A DNA stretch of 24,622 bases from Chara braunii. Lineage: Eukaryota; Streptophyta; Charophyceae; Charales; Characeae. This document shows positions 17,341 to 24,622 of this stretch, in pieces (position 1 is the stretch's first letter; the number at the start of each line of letters is the position of its first letter). Position numbers and translations under genes: made by a program. The stretch spans positions 215,100 through 239,721 of the forward strand of contig BFEA01000099.1 in NCBI GenBank assembly GCA_003427395.1, written 5' to 3'. Under the pieces are notes generated by a model. It worked only from the letters and a program-made list of their open reading frames with translations. It had not been told where the DNA came from and searched no databases.

Positions 17341-17449
17341 AATGGCCCCTGACAAGGGTCATTCCTTTTGAAACAGGCACTGGGGTCCCCTGCATATTGG
17401 ATTGAGAAAGGTTGATTGAGAAAGGTCGATTGAGAATGAGCTGGAGTGA

Positions 17450-17710
17450 GAGAGATGGAAAAGGCCGGTGGGTCGGTCATTGAAATAGTCAATGGGATGA
17501 ATGAGGGAGATGGAAAAGACTGGTGGGTCGGTCATTGAAATAGCCAATGGAATGAATGAGGGAGATGGAAAAGGCCGGTGGGTCGGTCATTAAAATAACC
17601 AAAGGATGGATGAGAGAGCTGGAAAAGGCTGGTGGGTCGGTCGTTGAAATAGCCAGTGAGTCGAATGGAGGAAATGGAAAAGGCCGTTGGGTCGGCCACT
17701 GAAAATTGCC
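17450..17710. repeat. 55-bp minisatellite, about five copies
   Basis: GGTGGGTCGGTCATTGAAAT recurs at 17467, 17522, 17577 and 17631, with a weaker copy at 17686. Each is followed by AGCCAATGG-like sequence and GAATGAGGGAGATGGAAAAG. Copies differ by several substitutions. Confidence 0.93.
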
Positions 17711-18454
17711 AAGGGGTCGGAAGAAAAATGCAAATGAGAAGGACAAGATAAAGAAGGCGGGGCTTTAAAGCCGAGAAGGGCAGAGACCGTTGGGACGGTC
17801 ACATAAATTGGGTGTTTAGGAATGAGAAGATTGAGGATTGAGTGAGCGGAAGGGTCAGTCTTGAGAAATGGCTATTGAGAGAATGACCGCCAGACCGGCC
17901 GTGGGGGTGACCTTGTTGATGAGAGACCGTCAGACCAGCCATGAAAATCAGCCTTGGAAATGGCATTAGATTGAATAATTGAGGCTTGATTATTGCATTG
18001 CATAGGCAGGGGACCCAAGGCAACTTGAAATGGACTTGGAAATAGCATTGAAATGAATTTCTCTTTTTTTCTAGTCTTTGGCCTCAGCAGGAGGGGGATA
18101 CCGGTGCTCGCACCGCGACCCCAAGACCTCTATCCCTGTAAGGGAAAAAGTATCAGCGCGACCTGTTCCTCTTGTAAGGGGATGAGGGTTAAGGGACCAA
18201 GGCACCTACCACTTGGATCAGTGTGGGACGTCCGGAACTGACCCCGACAACGAGCTCTAGTCGGGAAGTTCAAATTGTGTCTCGTGTTGAACGTCTAAAT
18301 GTCAAAGGGTGAGGGAACCAAATGGGCGAGAGAGCCATTCTTTTTTTTCTAGTCTCTTTTGTTCTCCCCAACCACACGCCATGTCGTTGAGGGGCGGCAT
18401 GACCGCTTGGAATGGACCACGGCGGCTCGCGTTAAGTTGAGCAGCATTGTCCAT

Positions 18455-18464
18455 AAGGGGGGAG
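18455..18464 (+). promoter_or_regulatory. Polypurine-tract-like run
   Basis: AAGGGGGGAG, followed by TTGGGCGTGATACC, resembles a retroelement polypurine tract and LTR start. No LTR pair was found, so it may be a remnant of a second element or chance. Confidence 0.2.
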
Positions 18465-18515
18465 TTGGGCGTGATACCGGGTGGAAGCCGCAACCACCAC
18501 GGGGCGAGTGACACC

Positions 18516-18547
18516 GTCCCGCCGAAGCATTACAACCGCTTCGGGAC
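18516..18547. other. Bulged stem-loop
   Basis: GTCCCGCCGAAGC and GCTTCGGGAC pair over about 11 bp, with a two-base bulge and a short A/C-rich loop of 9 bases. Function unknown. Confidence 0.5.
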
Positions 18548-18959
18548 TAATTGCGAGGTCTTCGTAACTGCACTCGTGGACTAATTGAGAGCCCCAACTC
18601 TCTTGAAAGGAAGAGACCGGATCCAAGAAAACACCACTCGGGAGGAATGATTCGCGAGGAAGCCCTTACGGCAAGACGGAGTCCGGGGAAGCTTGGACTG
18701 GACCTGCCTTCCAGATATGAGGAGGTACCTCTGTAATGACGGCCGTCTCGTAAGCAGCAAAAGGTCGGATGGAGTAAGGGGATGAGGTGAGTTATCAGCA
18801 GGGGGAGGACTGATCACCCTTCCTTTTTGGGGCTGATAGGCCGCCATCCGCCTACTCATTGGTGGGCCAAAGGTTGTATACCTCCGAGTGAGAATTAGTC
18901 GGGGGAAGGTGTGCCATCTACCAAAGAAAAAACGTGCAAAAGAGAAGGGTACCATGAGC

Positions 18960-19290
18960 GTAAGAATGAATGAGTAATTGACTTTGCGCAGGCTTGAGAA
19001 AAGGTCTGACAAGATGTCCAGAAGAAAAGAATGAATGAGTAATTGACTTTGCGCAGGCTTGAGAAAAAGTCTGGCAAGATGTCCAGCAGAAAAGAATGAA
19101 TGAGTAATTAACGCTACATGAGCTTGAGAAAAGGCTTGACAAAATATCCAGAAAAGAAGAATGGATGAGTAATTGACTTTGCACAGGCTTGAGAAAAAGC
19201 CTGACAAGATGTCCAGAAGAGAAACGGGTGAGAAATTCATGTTGCATGAGCTTGAGAAAAAGCCTGGCAAGCGACTTGTGTGATTGATTG
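18960..19290. repeat. 65-bp minisatellite, five clear copies decaying to about 19510
   Basis: GAGTAATTGACTTTGCGCAG, then GCTTGAGAAAAGGTCTGACA and AGATGTCCAGAAGAAAAGAA, repeats every 65 bp (18972, 19037, 19102, 19167, then about 19230). Increasingly degraded units with TTGAGAAAA and CTGACAAG words continue to about 19510, next to the methyltransferase remnant. Confidence 0.92.
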
Positions 19291-19579
19291 GGCATAAGCT
19301 TGAAAATGGGCTAAGCAAGACGTTTGGAAAAGAAAAAGACTCGTATGATGAACGATGTATGGATCTGAGAAAAAGATTGGCAGGCTGGGAAACAGATGAG
19401 TATTTGAAAACAGGTCTGACAAGGTGTCTGAAAGAGAGATGCACAAGGGATGAACTGGGCAGCATGCATGAAAATGATAAAAATAAGTCAGGAACAAGAA
19501 AGGACAAAGAGTGATATGAATGCAAAATTGGTAGGACCTGAGGAGAGTCGGGCGAAAGGACCCGGGGGAGATGCATGTG

Positions 19580-20201
19580 GATTTGGCAAGGTCTGAGTGT
19601 CGGGGAACGGTAAAGGGAAAACATGGATTGCACACCGAAAAGTAGATTATTTTTTATAAGAGTAATGAATGAGGCGAGACCAAAATGGTTTCTGCTTGAG
19701 AATGCTTCCTCGATGAAATAGGAAGACAGATTTGAGATTACGAAGCACTTAAGGGAAGTTGTGTCTGGGCTCACCGATTCGAAGTGGGTATCACCACAGC
19801 AAAGACGACGGATGTACTGGACGAACATCTCCCTTCCGGAGCGAATGCCTGACATTGAGTCGCATTCAAAAACTTGCCTACAATTTGTTATCAACAAAGT
19901 CAATGCATAGAATGAGAAAACCAATTGTGTTATGACAACAAATTGTCACCCTGGGAATAAAGCAAGCATACCAGGAGTTAAGTGCATAAAGCAAGGAGAG
20001 CTTCATCTGCTTCATGTTACTGAAGTTGAAAGGGTTATGGGTTGCCCTGCTGGGTATACAGAGTTGACTGAAGAGGAAGTTTGCATCTCAATTGAGGGAA
20101 AGATAAAGAGGCAGAGCTATGACGAAAATGAGCAACCTGATCTAAGCAATAGAACCTTCGACTCCCCCATACCATCCTCCACCCCAAGGGGCGGAAGCTA
20201 A
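19580..20201 (+). pseudogene. DNMT3-like cytosine-5 DNA methyltransferase, catalytic-domain remnant
   Basis: One forward frame reads across 19580-20201 with TAA 19611, TAG 19719 and TAG 19908 inside. It matches the order of the DNMT3 catalytic domain. GLSV (19590) lies where the segment after the catalytic PC motif would be. SRLFFIRVMNEARP (about 19641-19682) matches the R-L-F-F region. WFLLENASSM holds the ENV-type motif IV as LENA. Then come WVSPQQRRRMYWTN (from 19785), a KQG segment (19989-19997) and TEVERVMGCPAGYTEL (about 20019-20066), matching the E-R-x-x-G-F-P-x-x-Y-T region. The catalytic Cys and SAM-binding motif I are not visible, and motif X cannot be placed. The open part from 19932 is followed by unrelated-looking sequence. 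Such enzymes establish cytosine methylation. It may be a decayed host gene or retroelement cargo; introns could explain some breaks. DRM- or phage-type C5 methyltransferases are alternatives to DNMT3. Confidence 0.72.
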
Positions 20202-20880
20202 GGAAGACATTGAGAAAGGAATGGGAAAAGAACAAAACGGACCCTGGCAAACTAACCACCTATAACACCTCACCCTCCTCTTCCGTCTATCCCTCCAAAA
20301 CCCACTAACAAGAGATTGGTGCGCGATGAGGACATCGCCAATGAGTGGGGGGAATGTGTTGGGACTGATGGGTCCCGAATAACTTCCCAGCACTCGAGAG
20401 ATTGAATACGGACAATTTGTGCACGACAGAGAAATCTGGAGTGAGGAAGCAGGAGAGAGAAAAAACAAAGGATTAGGCCGCAGAAGGGAGTGATGCCCTG
20501 AGGAGAGAACCACAAGAGGAAAGAACTAGCGGCAGCAAGCAAGCGAGCGCAAGAACAGGGGCACATAAAATATAGCAGGAGGGCGGGAGGGCCATCGGAA
20601 TGCAATAAGACTAAGACCAAAGGGTCCTTTGAACTAGCAATTGCAGCGCGACAGCAATAAGGGAATGAGGAAGTCGAGGGATGGGCGGCCAGAAGCCGCG
20701 GGAAGCCAGGAAATGGGGGGTCAACGTGGGGGCCACCTATGGGAGCCTCGGAGCGGAGGCCCACGACCAAAGAGATTGGCATGCACAAGGCGCGAGAAAA
20801 GACTAAGGAGAGGGGTTGCTATGGGGCGACAAGACGCCCAAGGGGCATGGGACACCTCGGGGAAAGGCACCCAGGGCCAC
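20202..20880. other. Region without a supported gene
   Basis: Purine-rich sequence with short ORFs only and no recognisable domain. I could not find the missing C-terminal motif of the methyltransferase here. Confidence 0.5.
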
Positions 20881-20882
20881 GT

Positions 20883-21056
20883 GGGACTAAGTATCGGGGA
20901 CCGACAACGGGACTAAGTGTCGGGGACCGCCGACGGGACTAAGTGTCGGGGACCGACAACGGGACTAAGTGTTGGGGACCGCCGACGAGACTAAGTGCCG
21001 GGGACCACCGGCGGGACTAAGTGTCGGGGACCACCGACGGGACAAGTGGCGGGGAC
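20883..21056. repeat. 26-bp minisatellite, seven copies
   Basis: The unit GGGACTAAGTGTCGGGGACC plus GACAAC or GCCGAC starts at 20883, 20909, 20935, 20961, 20987, 21013 and 21039, an exact 26-bp period. Most units contain the small inverted repeat GTCGG/CCGAC. A related sequence (ACCGCCGACGAGAC) reappears near 22440, at the start of the downstream duplicate. Confidence 0.95.
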
Positions 21057-21119
21057 ATGTGAAAGTCCCAATGAGAAACGGCGACACCGCATGAGGGAAA
21101 AATAATAAATGCAAGGTGC

Positions 21120-21183
21120 ACCGTCAAGATCGTCATCTTGACGGTCAAGAATATTAGCACCACTAGTGCAAGTACTAGTGGTG
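21120..21183. other. Paired perfect hairpins
   Basis: ACCGTCAAGAT and ATCTTGACGGT form an 11-bp stem with a 4-base loop. Twelve bases later CACCACTAGT and ACTAGTGGTG form a 10-bp stem with a 6-base loop. Both are retained, with small changes, at 22549-22611. Confidence 0.85.
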
Positions 21184-21406
21184 ACAAACGGGAAGGCCAA
21201 AAGGAAAAGGAAAAGGTAAAAAAACTGAAGTGGGAGGCATGGGAGCAATCCGAAAAATCTCGGATCAGCCTCCCTTAAGAAAATAGAGTCAAATAAGACC
21301 TCATGTGAAAAACAGCCCTCTGGGAGAAAATCGGAGTAGGAGGGACCATTGTGGGAGAAATGTAGAAGTAAAAGGAGGGTCCCATAGGTATGGGAAGGCC
21401 ATTATT

Positions 21407-21430
21407 GCAGTCCGAGAAACAACGGACTGC
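21407..21430. other. GCAGTCCG/CGGACTGC hairpin, copy 1
   Basis: A perfect 8-bp stem with an 8-base loop (AGAAACAA). The same arms recur at 21983-22006 (one G-T change) and 22144-22167 (perfect), and the inner seven at 23621-23653. Confidence 0.85.
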
Positions 21431-21871
21431 ACCTTGGGCATAGGGAGGGCCAAAACTAAGAGGAAGAGGCTAGAAAAGGGCCTTAACGGCCACTTGACAC
21501 TTGACATGCTAGAAAAAAGAGAAAAAAAAAAAGAAAATGGGGAAGAATAAGACAAAAAGAGTGAGAGGGAGTGAGTGAGTTGGCCGTCAGTAGGGACTGT
21601 CATAGGTAGGGACTGGCAAGTCCCTACTGTCCAAGAAAGAAGAAGAAAAATAAAATAAAAGAAAAGAAAAGAAAAGAAAAGAGAAAAATGTCTTAACGGT
21701 GAAAAACGGTCACTTGGGGAGATTCATCCGTGACCAGATTCATTCTGGAATATGGCGGTTACAAAGGACTTGGATTTCCTTTGATTTTTGCAGAGAAAAT
21801 CAAAGAAAATCAAGGCCTCTTGCAACCGGAATAAAACGGAATACATGCATGAGGAGAAACAAATGTTTTAG

Positions 21872-21905
21872 GTGCATCCGGAACCAAAATCAAGGTCGGA
21901 TGCAC
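21872..21905. other. GTGCATCCG/CGGATGCAC hairpin
   Basis: A perfect 9-bp inverted repeat with a 16-base loop. A diverged copy with one mismatch lies at 22034-22067. Confidence 0.8.
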
Positions 21906-21982
21906 TTGGGAGTTGGCCGTTTCTTTTTCTTTTGAGTAAAGGCTAGTTGTGGGACATTGGGGCTAAGGAATTGACCCCCATT

Positions 21983-22006
21983 GCAGTCTGAGTTGCAACG
22001 GACTGC
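21983..22006. other. GCAGTC hairpin, copy 2
   Basis: GCAGTCTG and CGGACTGC pair with one G-T position around the loop AGTTGCAA. The spacing is the same as in copy 1. Confidence 0.8.
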
Positions 22007-22143
22007 ATGGGAGAGAGAAAACACATGTTCTAGGTGCATCCGGAGCCAATATTGAGCCCGAATGCACTAGAAAATTTAACGTATCATTTTCTTTCAACAT
22101 GGGGCAAGTTGTGAGGCTGAGGGTATGAAAAACAGCCATGACT

Positions 22144-22167
22144 GCAGTCCGAGAAATTACGGACTGC
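22144..22167. other. GCAGTCCG/CGGACTGC hairpin, copy 3
   Basis: A perfect 8-bp stem with loop AGAAATTA. Arms and loop length are identical to copy 1. Confidence 0.85.
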
Positions 22168-22439
22168 ATGGGGATGCCAAGGCCAAGGGAAAATGGGCTA
22201 CGGCAAGCCCGGAAGGCTAGAAAGGAGCAATTTCGGCAAGGGCCAAGTAAAGACGGTAAGCGGCACCCGTGAGATGAGATTTCATGGCCCAAAAAAATCA
22301 GCACACATGTAGAGATGATGGGACCACCAAGGGTAAGGAGGCCCAAAAATAAAAATGGGACGCCATCCGGAATGTTGTTGGGGACCAAATGAGTCCAAAT
22401 AATAAAAATTGGACAAAACAGGACACGCGCCGGTGGGAC

Positions 22440-23060
22440 CGCCGACGAGACAAGGAAATAGAGCTAGCATGTAGGAAAATGGCGGGGACTTGAGATGTCC
22501 CCAGGGAACCATGAGCAAACACAAGGAATAATTGTGCAAGCGAGCGCCACCGTCGAGATCAAGGATCTAGACGGTAGAGAATATTAGCACCACTAGTGCA
22601 AACACTAGTGGGAGCAAGTGAGGGAGCCATGGGAGAAAGAAAAGTGGATAAGGGTGTTGGGAAGGCTTCCCGACAGTCCGGGATATCTTGGACTAACAAG
22701 GCATAAGAAAAAAGAGCGTTGAGAGACCCAACATGAGAAAAAGGCTGCCCTTAGAAAATCGGAGCAAAAGGGGCTCAGGATTGGGCAAACGGGAGCAAAA
22801 TAGAGCCCTGGGTGCCATTATTGGAATCTGAGATATAACGGTCATGTAACAGCCATGAACCTGACCTTGAATGAGGCCCTAGGGCCTAGAAAGAGGATGC
22901 ACAGCAGTTTGACACTTGTCACAACAGAAATAAAAGAAAAAGAATGAAAAATGAGAGAAAAAGGAGGGAGAATGAGACAAAAGGGGAGAAACGAGTGGAG
23001 GACAGTGTGCCGGCCTATTGGGACCTGCACAGTAGGGACAGGCAGGTCCCAACAGTGACC
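22440..23060. repeat. Duplicated hairpin module, copy B
   Basis: Colinear with copy A. Shared landmarks are the ACCGTC stem-loop (22549-22575), AGAATATTAGCACCACTAGT (22577-22596) with its stem-loop (22590-22611), GAAAATCGGAG, CATTATTG, TTGACACTTG and a closing hairpin TTGGGACCTGC/GCAGGTCCCAA (23019-23052). The closing hairpin has different arm sequence from copy A but the same position. A 14-bp palindrome AGGCCCTAGGGCCT lies at 22874-22887. Confidence 0.7.
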
Positions 23061-23415
23061 TCATCCCTCCTAGAATGAGGGAGGGGAATCCGGATTTTTG
23101 ACTCAATAAAATCTGAATTAAAAAGCTGAAAATGAGAGAAAATGCAAAAAGGAAGTGGCCGGTTTTCTTTCGGACCATGGATCTGAGATCGGATCTCATG
23201 GTAGAGAGGAACTAGTCGTTTTTTTAGGGTCAGCTCAAAACGGCTCGCTCTGGAATGAGGTGGCAGCCCAAAATGGAAAGAAACAAAAGAGGGAAAAGGA
23301 CAAAACAGTGCATTTGGCCCAAAAAGAGAGCCAAATGCACCAAAAATTGAAAACCTGGACTTAGGGGCTCAAAATTGAAGCAAGGGCTACTAGGGGGTAG
23401 CTCTGATTATTGCTG

Positions 23416-23442
23416 GCCTTGGATCTCAGCCAGATCCAAGGC
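23416..23442. other. Perfect 11-bp hairpin
   Basis: GCCTTGGATCT and AGATCCAAGGC are separated by five bases. Confidence 0.85.
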
Positions 23443-23620
23443 TGAAAATGTGCCGCCATATGGAAAAATGCTCCGGCCTACTCAAAAGAGGCCGAAACTT
23501 GAAAAAATCGAGGAAAAGGCCCACAAGGCCTTTGTCTTTCAAGTATTGCTGCCCCTTGGGCATTAGGACTCTAGGGTGCATCATTTGAGTAATGAAAAAG
23601 AGGCCGGGGTAGGCCAAGAG

Positions 23621-23653
23621 GCAGTCCGAGTTGGTACCAACCATTTGGACTGC
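23621..23653. other. GCAGTCC/GGACTGC hairpin, copy 4
   Basis: Seven-base arms flank a 19-base loop that itself contains the 10-bp palindrome TTGGTACCAA (23631-23640). Confidence 0.8.
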
Positions 23654-23859
23654 ATGTACTTGGCCAAAATGAGGCTCAGGTACCTCCAAGAGGGCCTAGT
23701 GAGGGAATTTCGCCTTGGGGGTACCTCGGTTCACCTCAAGGCTCATGGGGAGGCTCATGGGCTGGCCGGACTGCTGGTTTTAGCCTGCATAAGCTGAGGA
23801 TGCAGTCCGCCACTCTCACATTTGCATGAGGAGTGCCCATGCTGCCCAAGTGAGCTCAC

Positions 23860-24222
23860 AGGAGCACAATTGCGCTTGGAGTGAGAGGAGAGGAACCCAT
23901 ACTAGTGGAAGAGCTTAGGGGAGACTAAGAGGTAGAGGAGAGGACTCTAGAGGGTAGTGATGGTAGGAGAGACACCTGGGAGGTGATCCGCCATATCCCC
24001 CCTGGGTGTAGGAGAGAAGGAGAGGCTAGAGGAACCCCATTAGCCCTCTTAGAGGGGAAGACTCCATAGTCATGGCTGGGGGAGTTTGCCATAGCCTGGG
24101 AGAGAGTAAGGAAGGAGGAGAAAAGGGTTTGAAGAAGGAGGAAGCCTTAGCTAAGGAGAAGTTGTGCAAGGAGGAGGACAACTTCATCAAGATTGAGAAT
24201 CCATCTACAAGACACTAGCAAG
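23860..24222 (+). other. Purine-rich, exon-like stretch ending at a splice donor
   Basis: G/A-rich sequence with GGAGGA and GAAGAAGG words typical of splicing enhancers. It ends in AAG/GTGAGT with the GT at 24223. The last 100 bases have an open frame rich in Lys and Glu that ends just before the donor. It may be a 5' untranslated exon of a gene or element continuing to the right. No protein homology is seen. Confidence 0.3.
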
Positions 24223-24228
24223 GTGAGT
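24220..24228 (+). promoter_or_regulatory. Candidate 5' splice site (AAG/GTGAGT)
   Basis: A near-perfect donor consensus lies about 20 bases before a long pyrimidine microsatellite, which would lie at the start of the intron. Confidence 0.3.
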
Positions 24229-24243
24229 GGAAGGAAGAGGAAG

Positions 24244-24305
24244 CTTCTTCTTCTTCTTCTTCTTCGTCTTCTTCTTCTTCGTCTTCTTCTTCTTCTTCTT
24301 CTTCT

Positions 24306-24338
<33 letters not shown>

Positions 24339-24524
24339 ACTCTTCCCTCTCCTCCTTCTTCTTCTTCTTCTTCTTCTTCTTCTTCCTCCCCCTCTTCTCT
24401 TCTTTTTCCTCTTCTTCTTATTCTTCTTCTCCCTCTTCCTCTCCTTCCCCTTCATCCTCTTCTTCATATTCTTCTTCTTCCTCTTCTCCTTCTCCATCTC
24501 CTTTTCCCCTCTCCTTTTCCCTAT
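24244..24524. repeat. (CTT)n polypyrimidine microsatellite
   Basis: CTT/TCT triplets, pure for about 85 bases apart from single CGT and similar interruptions, then C/T-mixed to about 24524. The poly-Arg, poly-Leu and poly-Phe frames across it are composition artefacts. Confidence 0.96.
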
Positions 24525-24622
24525 AAGTGAGATATTGCAACTCTTGTTTTTCATTCACATGCTAGTAGGTAGTGTTCCGATTCATGTATGGATGATCTCA
24601 AGTTGATTACTTGTGATTTGGG

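Larger units (their letters stand above)
17711..18950. other. Region without a supported gene
   Basis: No gene is supported. Items visible: a small stem-loop GACCGT/ACGGTC near 17786; TTTTTTTCTAGTCT occurring twice (18064 and 18342), each acceptor-like; a polypurine-like run at 18455; and a stem-loop at 18516-18547. The long antisense frame overlapping its right part is an artefact of the 65-bp repeats that follow. Confidence 0.5.
21040..21640. repeat. Duplicated hairpin module, copy A
   Basis: This copy holds, in order: a perfect 11-bp stem-loop (21120-21145), a perfect 10-bp stem-loop (21158-21183), ATCCGA/TCGGAT (21248-21265), GCAGTCCG/CGGACTGC (21407-21430) and GTAGGGACT/AGTCCCTAC (21606-21627). 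A colinear diverged copy follows about 1.4 kb downstream. No protein-coding frame is supported. Confidence 0.7.

Noticed and set aside
18581-19924. 447-codon antisense ORF, the second longest in the window
   Set aside because: Much of it is the 65-bp minisatellite read backwards, giving repeated SQLLIHS and LFLKPAQ blocks. It also overlaps the methyltransferase remnant on the other strand and has no domain.
24147-24606. Poly-Arg, poly-Leu and poly-Phe ORFs on both strands
   Set aside because: They are translations of the (CTT)n microsatellite.

Overview
This window looks like repeat-rich nuclear DNA of a eukaryote, most likely a streptophyte alga of the Chara type. That assignment is an inference. 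The reverse transcriptase-RNase H-integrase resembles, from memory, Ty3/gypsy elements that are abundant in Chara and related to a clade also found in basidiomycetes. Candidate splice sites, long minisatellites and long CT and CTT microsatellites also fit a large plant-lineage genome. I see no tRNA, rRNA, CRISPR array or bacterial-style operon.

Layout. 1-1200 is a 41/53-bp minisatellite, followed by a (CT)n run and CT-rich DNA to about 1500. 1500-4340 has no gene I can support, but holds one strong splice-donor-like site. 4361-8003 holds four tandem, strongly diverged copies (P1-P4) of a protein family I do not recognise. 8448-14945 is a decayed Ty3/gypsy gag-pol: capsid-like domain, zinc knuckle, protease, RT, RNase H, and integrase with HHCC, DD35E and a GPY/F-like tail. 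It carries several nonsense codons and frame changes. 14946-15296 continues in the pol frame through a broken tail with one hydrophobic segment. 15366-16178 is an acidic ORF with two SUMO-interaction-like motifs.

16850-19510 carries four successive minisatellites (29, 40, 55 and 65 bp periods). About 19580-20201 is the remnant of a DNMT3-like cytosine-5 DNA methyltransferase catalytic domain. 20883-21056 is a 26-bp minisatellite. 21040-23700 is hairpin-rich DNA with an old duplication of about 1.4 kb. The window ends in a purine-rich stretch with a splice-donor-like site and a long (CTT)n tract.

How it may fit together (inference): P1-P4 and the acidic ORF flank gag-pol in the same orientation. 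YAG 3' splice-site-like sequences lie 11-31 bases before most of these start codons. The whole 4.3-16.2 kb block may therefore be one retroelement whose accessory proteins were made from spliced RNAs. No pair of LTRs could be identified by eye, so the element boundaries are unknown.
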